DNA of 64,000 bases, taken from contig JBKBHA010000003.1 in assembly GCA_046297935.1 (NCBI GenBank), positions 377,683 to 441,682 of the forward strand. The letters run 5' to 3'. The notes beneath the pieces are model-generated. The model did no database searches and was not told the origin of the DNA. It saw only the letters and a list, made by a program, of their open reading frames with translations. This document shows positions 16,996-24,090 of the stretch, one piece after another. Position numbers and translations under genes: made by a program. Origin of the DNA: CAYMZZ01 sp046297935. Its GTDB lineage: Bacteria > Bacteroidota > Bacteroidia > Chitinophagales > Chitinophagaceae. Position 1 is the stretch's first letter; every line of letters begins with the position of its first letter.

Positions 16996-17586
16996 CTACG
17001 TACTGCAATCGGAGCTTACTGAATCTACTATTGACAACACCCAGCGTTCACCCAACCAGGTTAAATAAAACACCAGCTCCAGTCCTTTGCTGTCGTATAA
17101 AACAATTCTCCTGCTTTTATTTTCGAGCGTGGTAAAATATTCTATTGTTGTTTTCGGAATATCGTTTTGAACGTACTTATTCCGATCATTGCAAATCTTT
17201 GAAAGAAGATGATCGGTTACTGTTGTATCAGCAAACAATCCGGTTTTACTCCATTTGTCCTGTTCACAGTTCCAACTGGGAAGCGTTTCATAACGAAGTG
17301 GCAAAAACTGGATGTTTTTGGATTGCCTGAAAACTACCTCCGGATAGCTTGTTGCCGAAAAGCTTATAGTTTTGTAATGTTTAAAATCGTTGTATACTCC
17401 GATCCGATCAAGTTGGTAAACTCCAACTTCCGTATCAATATACTCAGATAGTGCGGCGCTATCCTGCGTTGCAAAGGCGTTAACAACCTGCTCCGTAGTT
17501 TCAATAAATTTTAATTCCTTGCTTGTCTGGGCTAAACAAAGACTACTCAGGAGTTGAAGAAAAGTGACTGTTGCCAGTAATCGCAT
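16996..17586 (-). CDS. Secreted protein of unknown function
   Basis: A 196-residue protein with a signal peptide ending SSLCLAQ. The mature part has mixed alpha/beta text with FIETTEQVVNAFATQDSAALSEYIDTEVGVY near the start and a final WLGERWVLSIVDSVSSDCST. The beginning resembles NTF2-like domains (helix then acidic loop) but I cannot assign a family. It has Cys at about residues 106, 132 and near the end. It stands alone, about 100 bp downstream (minus sense) of nothing obvious. Confidence 0.7.
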   Translation of the reverse strand: MRLLATVTFLQLLSSLCLAQTSKELKFIETTEQVVNAFATQDSAALSEYIDTEVGVYQLDRIGVYNDFKHYKTISFSATSYPEVVFRQSKNIQFLPLRYETLPSWNCEQDKWSKTGLFADTTVTDHLLSKICNDRNKYVQNDIPKTTIEYFTTLENKSRRIVLYDSKGLELVFYLTWLGERWVLSIVDSVSSDCST

Positions 17587-17711
17587 GTTTGATCCGTTCA
17601 GGTTTTCAGATTAAGCTTCCAACCACACAGGTCGGTCAACAACAATTTACGGAATAATTGAACAAGCTCGGTCAGCTCGCAATTCATGTCGGGAAAAAGA
17701 AATTCACGTGG

Positions 17712-17942
17712 CTAGGGGTTTCGCCAAAGTCGGATCAGGTAGCGGATCAACAATGCCAGACTGGCCACAAACAGTACCCAATACACAAAAGTGAATATCA
17801 ACAAATGATCGCCGGGATAGGCCAGCTTGAAGTAAAGTCCGGCGGTAATGGCGGCCAGCAGCCAGATCAATCCCATGGAAATGGTGTTGATGATTCGTAC
17901 AAAATGGCGCTTCACTTCAGGGTCCCAACTTGGCTGCTCCAT
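17712..17942 (-). CDS. Small two-helix membrane protein
   Basis: A 76-residue protein with a short charged N-terminus and two membrane helices (about 17-40 and 48-68), ending LIRLWRNP. I recognise no family. It has good Bacteroidota codon use and a Met start 56 bp beyond the stop of the GH25 gene, so it may be the last gene of the UvrD-GH25 transcript. Confidence 0.65.
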   Translation of the reverse strand: MEQPSWDPEVKRHFVRIINTISMGLIWLLAAITAGLYFKLAYPGDHLLIFTFVYWVLFVASLALLIRYLIRLWRNP

Positions 17943-17998
17943 ACGCGGGTTTTATTAATATAAATAACGAGAGCCTGCTGCATTTGTTCTGCCCTGAT

Positions 17999-18766
17999 TC
18001 AGGGTATCAGTAGTTCTTTGAAATCGGCAGAGTCTCCTCTGAACACATTGAAGTCGACCGGCTGAGTGATGCCGCTTACCCGTCCCCGGTCACTATGCTG
18101 CCAAAAATGCCAGTCGCGCTTTATACGGGGCTGCCGCTGTTCATAGTAGTGAGCCACCCATAAAGGATAGTCATCAAATTCCTCTCCCAGATTCTGCTTG
18201 TAAAAGTCCACATTAGTATAAATGATCGGCTTCACTTTGTAGTGATTTTCCACAATGTCCAACCATTCTTTCACCTCGCGACGCAACTGTGCCTTCGATA
18301 CTCCGTTGCGCTGTTCCACATCGAGCACTGGCGGCAAATCGCCCGATTCAAGATCCACCCTTTTAATAAAATTCTCGGCCTGCAGCCGACCATCTTTTGA
18401 ACCAATAAAAAAATGATAAGCGCCCCTAACCATATTATTGTTCCGGGTCCGCCGCCAGTTACGGGCAAACTGGGGATCGGTATTGCCTACGCCTTCCGTT
18501 GCCTTGATAAAGGCAAAGCCAATCTTGATTTCAGCGATCTCCATTTCGCGCACCTGTTCCCATGCAATCAGGCTCTGGTAGCGTGATACATCAATGCCAT
18601 GTATTTCATAGTCGTCGGGCAAGGGTATGCCAAATTCAGCATACCGTGTGAAACGCGCTTCACGATACAGCCACCACTGATAGGCCCAGTATGCCAGGGC
18701 AACCATGAGCAGTACAAAGAGGACCCAGGGCCATACTAAACGCTTTTTTCTCTTTCTTGCTGTCAT
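17999..18766 (-). CDS. Glycoside hydrolase family 25 lysozyme, membrane-anchored
   Basis: A 255-residue protein. A basic N-terminus (RKRKKR) and one membrane helix (about 12-30) hold a GH25 barrel in the periplasm. Catalytic-type acids are visible in HGIDVSRYQ (Asp about 59) and PPVLDVEQ (Asp about 149, Glu about 151), with FAFIKATEG and RGAYHFF between them. GH25 enzymes cleave the muramic acid-GlcNAc bond in peptidoglycan. It starts 6 bp after the helicase stop, so the two are cotranscribed. Confidence 0.93.
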   Translation of the reverse strand: MTARKRKKRLVWPWVLFVLLMVALAYWAYQWWLYREARFTRYAEFGIPLPDDYEIHGIDVSRYQSLIAWEQVREMEIAEIKIGFAFIKATEGVGNTDPQFARNWRRTRNNNMVRGAYHFFIGSKDGRLQAENFIKRVDLESGDLPPVLDVEQRNGVSKAQLRREVKEWLDIVENHYKVKPIIYTNVDFYKQNLGEEFDDYPLWVAHYYEQRQPRIKRDWHFWQHSDRGRVSGITQPVDFNVFRGDSADFKELLIP

Positions 18767-18772
18767 TAATAT

Positions 18773-21109
18773 TTATTCCACAATTCTCAACTTGGCGTAG
18801 TTGAGCATAATTTTCTTTTCGCCGTTGTGCTCAAATTTGACGGTGGCAATAGGATTATGGCTGGCACCTTCCATTTTGGTAACTTCTCCAAAGCCAAACT
18901 TCTGATGTTCTACCCGGTTACCTACTTTTAGCTGGCTGGTGTCGCTGGCAACAAAGTCGGCAGAAGGCTTATGTTCCACCGTCCTCGCTGGCAGACCTGC
19001 CGGTTTCAAATAGGGAGGGGGTGCGTCTTTTTTTCGGGTGGGAGCTGCACCAAATCTGTTTTCTGAAGCTCCGGCACCCCAACCACCGTTCATTCGTTCA
19101 AATGCCGATCCCCCCAAGCCGCCCTGATTGCGCACACCGCCACCTGCAAAACTGCGGTCGATATGGGTTTCCGGCAGCTCTTCCACGAAGCGGCTGGGCT
19201 CGTTCTGCACTAGCGAACCGAACTTATATCGCGTATTGGCGTACGAGATCCAAAGACGTTCTTTTGCTCTTGTTATAACCACATAGAACAAACGCCTTTC
19301 TTCTTCCAGTTCTTCGCGGGTGTTGATGGCCATGGCATTGGGAAAAAGCATTTCTTCAAGGCCTGCAGCAAACACACAGCTAAATTCAAGCCCCTTGGCC
19401 GCGTGTATGGTCATCAGTTTCACTGTATCAGCATCCGTATCTTTCTGATCTGCATCGGTCAAAAGGGTGATCTGTTGCAAATAAGCACCCAATCCTTTAT
19501 CAGTCACTTCTCCGTCTTCCGTATCAGGGCTTTCGGTCCACTCCTTAATAGAGTTCAACAGCTCCTGTATGTTTTCGTATCGCTGAATGCCCTCGGTACT
19601 CTTGTCGTTAAACAGCTCTTTCACGATATTGGTCTGTTTGCCCACATGAAAAGCTACTTCGTATGCATTGTGCTTTTGAAGCATATTGCTAAAACTTTTC
19701 ATCATGGTTACAAACTCGTCTATAGCTTCGAGCGTGCCGGATCGAAAACCCACTTTAGAGGCATTTTCCAGCACCTCCCACATCGAAATATTGTTGGTAT
19801 TGGCAACCAGTAATGCTTTGTCAACGGTGGTTTTTCCAATACCTCTTGCTGGATAGTTGATGATTCGCTTCAGCGCTTCTTCATCTTTCGGATTGACCAG
19901 CAGGCGTAAATAGGCAACCATGTCCTTTACTTCCTTTCGTTGGTAGAAGCTGATGCCGCCGTAAATAGTATAAGGGATATTCATGCGCCGCAGGCTTTCT
20001 TCAAAAGCACGGCTTTGTGCATTGGTTCGGTAAAGTATAGCAAAGTCTTTGTTGCTATAGTGATTGCGCAATTTTTGCTCCTGTATTGTGTCGGCTACAA
20101 ACTTTCCTTCGTCGTTATCTGTCATGGTACGAACCAGCCGTATGCGTTCGCCTTCCTGGTTTTCAGTAAATAGTACTTTTTCAATCTGGCCTTTGTTGCG
20201 ACTGATCACTTCATTCGCTACATGTATGATGCTTTGCGTACTTCGGTAATTCTGCTCCAGCTTAACCACCTTCACATCGTCGTAATCGTTTTGAAACTGA
20301 AGGATATTCTGGATGGTGGCGCCGCGGAAGGAGTAGATGCTCTGTGCGTCATCGCCTACCACACACACATTCTCGTGCATGGCACCCAGCAGCTTGATGA
20401 TCTCGTACTGAGCCGGGTTGGTATCCTGGTACTCGTCGATCAGAATATACCTGAACTTATGCTGGTACTTACTCAAGGCTTCGGGCACATTCTTTAGCAA
20501 TTCATAAAACTTCAATAGCAGGTCGTCGAAGTCCATGGCACCGTTTTTAAAGCAGCGCTTGGCATACGCATCATAAATTTTTGCGATCGCCGGGCGATTA
20601 GCCCGCATATCTTCCTGTTGAATATGATAGTCGTTGGCATATTCAGCCGGACCAACGAGTGCGTTCTTGGCAGCTGAAATCCGATTGTAAACCGTATTAG
20701 GCTTGTAATGCTTGTCGTCGAGATTCATTTCCTGAACCACGGCTTTTACAACGCTTTTGGCATCATCGGTATCGTAGATGGTAAAATTGTTGGGATATCC
20801 GATTTTATGGGCTTCGGAGCGAAGTATCCGCGCAAACACACTGTGAAAAGTGCCGATATACAGATTCCGCGCTTCGTTGTTGCCCAATATTTTTTCAACG
20901 CGCTCTTTCATTTCCCGCGCCGCCTTATTGGTAAACGTAAGAGCCAGAATATTGAATGCATCCACACCTGAAGCCATCAGATGGGCAATTCGGGTAGTCA
21001 GCACTTTTGTTTTTCCACTTCCCGCACCGGCAATGATCATAAGCGGACCGTTAATATGTTCCACTGCCTCGCGTTGCCGTTCATTTAATCCGTTCAGATA
21101 ATTCGCCAT
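18773..21109 (-). CDS. UvrD/PcrA-type superfamily 1 DNA helicase
   Basis: About 778 residues from ATG 21109 (the in-frame GTG at 21115 is less likely). Motif Ia/Walker A is AGAGSGKTKVL (about 27-37), motif II is LIDEYQDTN, motif III is GDDAQSIYSFRGA, motif IV/V includes QNYRST and TIHAAKGLEF, and motif VI is FYVVITRAKERL. A flexible Gly/Pro-rich linker precedes a C-terminal SH3-like domain (GNRVEHQKFGFGEV) as in PcrA, which contacts RNA polymerase. It acts in nucleotide excision and mismatch repair and clears replication obstacles. Named by family, either uvrD or pcrA. Confidence 0.95.
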   Translation of the reverse strand: MANYLNGLNERQREAVEHINGPLMIIAGAGSGKTKVLTTRIAHLMASGVDAFNILALTFTNKAAREMKERVEKILGNNEARNLYIGTFHSVFARILRSEAHKIGYPNNFTIYDTDDAKSVVKAVVQEMNLDDKHYKPNTVYNRISAAKNALVGPAEYANDYHIQQEDMRANRPAIAKIYDAYAKRCFKNGAMDFDDLLLKFYELLKNVPEALSKYQHKFRYILIDEYQDTNPAQYEIIKLLGAMHENVCVVGDDAQSIYSFRGATIQNILQFQNDYDDVKVVKLEQNYRSTQSIIHVANEVISRNKGQIEKVLFTENQEGERIRLVRTMTDNDEGKFVADTIQEQKLRNHYSNKDFAILYRTNAQSRAFEESLRRMNIPYTIYGGISFYQRKEVKDMVAYLRLLVNPKDEEALKRIINYPARGIGKTTVDKALLVANTNNISMWEVLENASKVGFRSGTLEAIDEFVTMMKSFSNMLQKHNAYEVAFHVGKQTNIVKELFNDKSTEGIQRYENIQELLNSIKEWTESPDTEDGEVTDKGLGAYLQQITLLTDADQKDTDADTVKLMTIHAAKGLEFSCVFAAGLEEMLFPNAMAINTREELEEERRLFYVVITRAKERLWISYANTRYKFGSLVQNEPSRFVEELPETHIDRSFAGGGVRNQGGLGGSAFERMNGGWGAGASENRFGAAPTRKKDAPPPYLKPAGLPARTVEHKPSADFVASDTSQLKVGNRVEHQKFGFGEVTKMEGASHNPIATVKFEHNGEKKIMLNYAKLRIVE

Positions 21110-21219
21110 ATACACAACTTGTCAGAATGAAGATGCAAGGTACTACATTGGCGTTTTTTAAAAATGATAAAAAGAGAGCCGACCCTGTAGGTTGGAAATC
21201 AAACAACCGCTGCGGTTCC

Positions 21220-22770
21220 TTAGATTCGCTTGCTTTTAGTATACTTTTCGTGAATGATCTGACCCATTGACTTGCCATAAACTTTGCTCTCTACCCAGGA
21301 GATGATGTCGAGATAAGCGAATGAGCGGGTTTCAAAACGATCCTTTTCGAGGTGTTTGATTTTTTGTAGGAAGCCTTCCAGCTCGGGCCGCAGTTTGCGC
21401 GGCGACACATGATGAAAGGAGTGGCGGATAAAACGGAAAATCTCCTCTTCAATCACTGTCAGGTTCTGCATTTTGGCCATGAAACGGTAGACCGACTTGG
21501 TAAGGGACTCAATAATGTCGTAGTTACCCAGTTCGTAATGAGCCATCAGGTGCAACAGGCGCGAGTAACATTGGAGGTCTGTTCGAAGCTCGCCGGTTTC
21601 GTTGATAATGCGCTGCAGGTAATCGATAGCGCGATCGTAATCGCCGCTTCCGAAATACAAAGTGGCGAATTTGTAGTTAATCACCATAATGCGATGGGCA
21701 TCCAGAAAAATCGCATTCTCCTTCAATTGAGCCTCTATTTCCTTAACCAGCGAAAGACCTTCCCTAAAGGTACCCTGCATGAAATGTTGGTTAATGCGCG
21801 CCGTACTGATATACACAAACGCCTGTATCCGGAAGTTGTCGTGCTCCTGTACCCTGCTTGTTTTTGCAAAATCTTCAAACTCACGAAGAGTGATGGCGAA
21901 GGCCCGATAGTTCCGCAAATCGAAATGCGCATTCAACAAATAGTGAAGTCCTTTTATGTAATGGCTGGTTTCCACCCTTATCATCAAAGGCTCTGCCCGA
22001 AAAATATCGACCCATTTTTTGGCATAACGGTAATACTGCAAAAAATCCTGCCGGATAAATGCATCCCAGCAATAGCATTGATACAGATATAATCGCTCGT
22101 AAAAACCGGTGAATTCGTTTACGTTGGCGGGCAAGTTATCCTTCATGAACTGTCTCACACCGGCTTCATCCTTAGAATTACGGGCATGGCCGTAGCGGGT
22201 AAACCAGCCAAACAACAGCAAAGACAAATTGCTTAGCCTAGCCATTACATCAATATGTCCGCTCACCTCGTTGGCTTCACGGGCCAACTGTTCCGCGCGG
22301 GTATAAATGCTCTTGGTGATATGCAGGTTTTCTATTCTTTTTTCAAGCGCTACAACCTGGGCCAGGAAATAGAACTTCTGGTGGGTGCGCGCCGTTTCCT
22401 TTGCTCGTTCCAGGATCTTCAGGCTCTGGAAAAACAGCCCTTTCTTGTAGAGAATATGGGCGTAGTCGAACTGCTCATTTAACTGAAGATCAATGCTATC
22501 AGCGCTCTTTAGGAGGCGCAGACTTGCCAGTATCTGACGGTAAAGATGGGTTTTGAGATTGTAGAGTTGCCTTTTCTCGGTCCCTGGCAATTTTTTTAAT
22601 AACGATTTTTCATCATACGTATCCATTTTGTCCAGGGCATCAAATAAACGTATGATTTTCAGGTCTTCGTTCGCCGAACTACGCTTAATGTATAGCTTGA
22701 AATGCCGCTTTTCGGATTTCTCCAATGATTTTATCAATTGGAATAATATGTCGGGCGAACGGTTGGACAT
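21220..22770 (-). CDS. Helical-repeat (TPR-like) protein of unknown function
   Basis: The ATG at 22770 (MSNRSPDILFQLIKSLEKSEKRHFKLYIKR) is preferred; the frame runs open to 22851. The product is about 516 residues, cytoplasmic, almost entirely helical, with paired helices spaced as in TPR repeats (for example YAHILYKKGLFFQSLKILERA and YKFATLYFGSGDYDRAIDYLQRII). The N-terminal SEKRHFKLY stretch recurs in Bacteroidota proteins of this kind. I know no function. It is divergent from the RNA candidate at 22.9 kb. Confidence 0.8.
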   Translation of the reverse strand: MSNRSPDILFQLIKSLEKSEKRHFKLYIKRSSANEDLKIIRLFDALDKMDTYDEKSLLKKLPGTEKRQLYNLKTHLYRQILASLRLLKSADSIDLQLNEQFDYAHILYKKGLFFQSLKILERAKETARTHQKFYFLAQVVALEKRIENLHITKSIYTRAEQLAREANEVSGHIDVMARLSNLSLLLFGWFTRYGHARNSKDEAGVRQFMKDNLPANVNEFTGFYERLYLYQCYCWDAFIRQDFLQYYRYAKKWVDIFRAEPLMIRVETSHYIKGLHYLLNAHFDLRNYRAFAITLREFEDFAKTSRVQEHDNFRIQAFVYISTARINQHFMQGTFREGLSLVKEIEAQLKENAIFLDAHRIMVINYKFATLYFGSGDYDRAIDYLQRIINETGELRTDLQCYSRLLHLMAHYELGNYDIIESLTKSVYRFMAKMQNLTVIEEEIFRFIRHSFHHVSPRKLRPELEGFLQKIKHLEKDRFETRSFAYLDIISWVESKVYGKSMGQIIHEKYTKSKRI

Positions 22771-22860
22771 CAGGCAGAAATTTTCATGGAATCGGCCACC
22801 AGAGCGGGTTTCATCATTTACCGGGCCTGTTTGGCATACCCAAAAACGCAATAAGTTGTC

Positions 22861-22891
22861 TTGAAAGCAAAGATAAGCCCGCGTACATTTG
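22861..22891 (+). promoter_or_regulatory. Promoter of the structured RNA candidate
   Basis: TTG (22861-22863), a 20-nt spacer, and TACATTTG (22884-22891) match the Bacteroidota promoter form. The expected transcription start, 22896-22898, falls at the beginning of the first hairpin. Confidence 0.55.
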
Positions 22892-22895
22892 TATC

Positions 22896-23073
22896 GTAAT
22901 CGTTGATTACAAATTCATACAGCAGGCAATCGTTAAAAGGAGGCAAGTCGTCAGAGGTCAAGTGAAGCAGCCTGCAGTACTCCGGTAAAACCGGCAAAGG
23001 CAATACTTCGAAGAATTTTCATATGGCAAGCAATCGTTAGAGGTCAGTCCGTTTCTACGGAAGGACCTTTTTT
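22896..23073 (+). ncRNA. Candidate structured non-coding RNA of about 178 nt
   Basis: The 445-bp space between the divergent genes at 22770 and 23215 holds no credible ORF but a full transcription unit. After the promoter come hairpin 1 (GTAATC-GTT-GATTAC, 22896-22910), hairpin 2 (22918-22927 with 22970-22979, 10 pairs with one mismatch, 42-nt loop), hairpin 3 (CCGGT-AAA-ACCGG, 22982-22994) and a terminator. AATCGTT occurs three times (22898, 22928, 23032): in hairpin 1, in the loop of hairpin 2, and just before the terminator. GCAATCGTTA and AGAGGTCA each occur twice. I do not recognise a known RNA family. A leader/attenuator for the AraC gene 142 bp downstream is an alternative. Confidence 0.55.
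23041..23073 (+). terminator. Terminator of the structured RNA candidate
   Basis: AGGTC (23041-23045) pairs with GACCT (23064-23068) and TCCGT (23048-23052) with ACGGA (23057-23061), with a symmetric AG/AG internal loop and a TTCT loop. Six T follow (23068-23073). Confidence 0.78.
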
Positions 23074-23214
23074 GTTGAAAGGCAGGCCAAAATAGGCTAA
23101 TTTTTACTTCCCGTCAATTTTTCATCATATTTTTTTTAACAAATTCCCGTATTCCCTTGCCGGTCATCCTCTTTTTGGCCATTACAGCCCTGCGCCCGCG
23201 CTATCTTAGTTTTT

Positions 23215-24090
23215 GTGCAGCACATCGAATTCATAGACATCGATCATTTCGAAAATCATTACCACCGCATTCCACCCCCGGAACCGCTATCTCATTTTAT
23301 TGAGTTTTTCTGGGAAACCCGATTCGATGAACTTTGGAATCAATACCCGACGGGTTTTTCTGACGCACAGTTTGCTAATATTGGCTATACATACATTCTG
23401 AACCTGGGCACCCCTTTCGTGATGCAGATAAGCAAGAAGCAATTCACGATGAAAACCGACGGCTTTTTGCCCCGTTACAATCCGATCGAATGTCATCATC
23501 AGCCAGGCAATCATATGTTTGGCATCAAGTTCCGGATATCGCCGGTGATACTTGAAAAGAAAGTCGATTTTTCAGAATATCAGGATTACATTTTTCCACT
23601 GAGTTATTTAATGGATGCAGCCGTGTTGCAGGATGTGAAAGAAGCAGACAGCTTTGAAGAAAGAATTGCCATACTAACGACGTATTATACGCGCCTGCTC
23701 GACCAGCACCAGGGTCCCATGCACCCTGTTCACCTCGTGAGTGATATACTGGAACAGGCTTTTCAAACCAATCAGTTCAATACCCCGATTGAGCAACTGG
23801 CGGCGGGAAAAGGAATTTCATCCCGCACCCTCCAGCGCTATTTCGAAACCTGCACTGGCATCAGCAGCAAGCAGGCGTTACAAATCATGCGTATCCGAAA
23901 AGCCACGGCCTTGCTGGCCAACTCTCCGGGTAACTTTGATCACGAACAGTTTGGCTACTACGATCACAGCCATTTCTATAAACACTTACGCCAGTTTTTG
24001 GAAAATAATACGCTGGCAAAACATCAGCAACCTCATCTCGAATTGCTTAAAAAGTGGAAGCAGAGCAGTGAGATCGCAGTTAACGGGTAA
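23215..24090 (+). CDS. AraC-family regulator with DUF6597-like N-terminus
   Basis: A 291-residue protein starting at GTG 23215 (no ATG upstream in frame). The N-terminal sensing half carries PLSHFIEFFWETRFD and PIECHHQPGNHMFGIKFR, as in DUF6597-containing AraC proteins. The C-terminal HTH_18 part contains LAAGKGISSRTLQRYFETCTGISSKQALQIMRIRKATALL and FGYYDHSHFYKHLRQF. The ligand and targets are unknown. Its last 11 bp overlap the convergent receptor gene. Confidence 0.85.
   Translation: MQHIEFIDIDHFENHYHRIPPPEPLSHFIEFFWETRFDELWNQYPTGFSDAQFANIGYTYILNLGTPFVMQISKKQFTMKTDGFLPRYNPIECHHQPGNHMFGIKFRISPVILEKKVDFSEYQDYIFPLSYLMDAAVLQDVKEADSFEERIAILTTYYTRLLDQHQGPMHPVHLVSDILEQAFQTNQFNTPIEQLAAGKGISSRTLQRYFETCTGISSKQALQIMRIRKATALLANSPGNFDHEQFGYYDHSHFYKHLRQFLENNTLAKHQQPHLELLKKWKQSSEIAVNG

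Noticed and set aside
22945..22975. SRP RNA-like words GTCAG and GAAGCAGC at the right distance
   Set aside because: The GGAA tetraloop and its closing helix are missing, so the region is not a normal SRP RNA gene.
22725..22988. 87-codon plus-strand frame at the start of the RNA candidate
   Set aside because: It is antisense to the start of the helical-repeat gene and has no domain, signal or codon bias.
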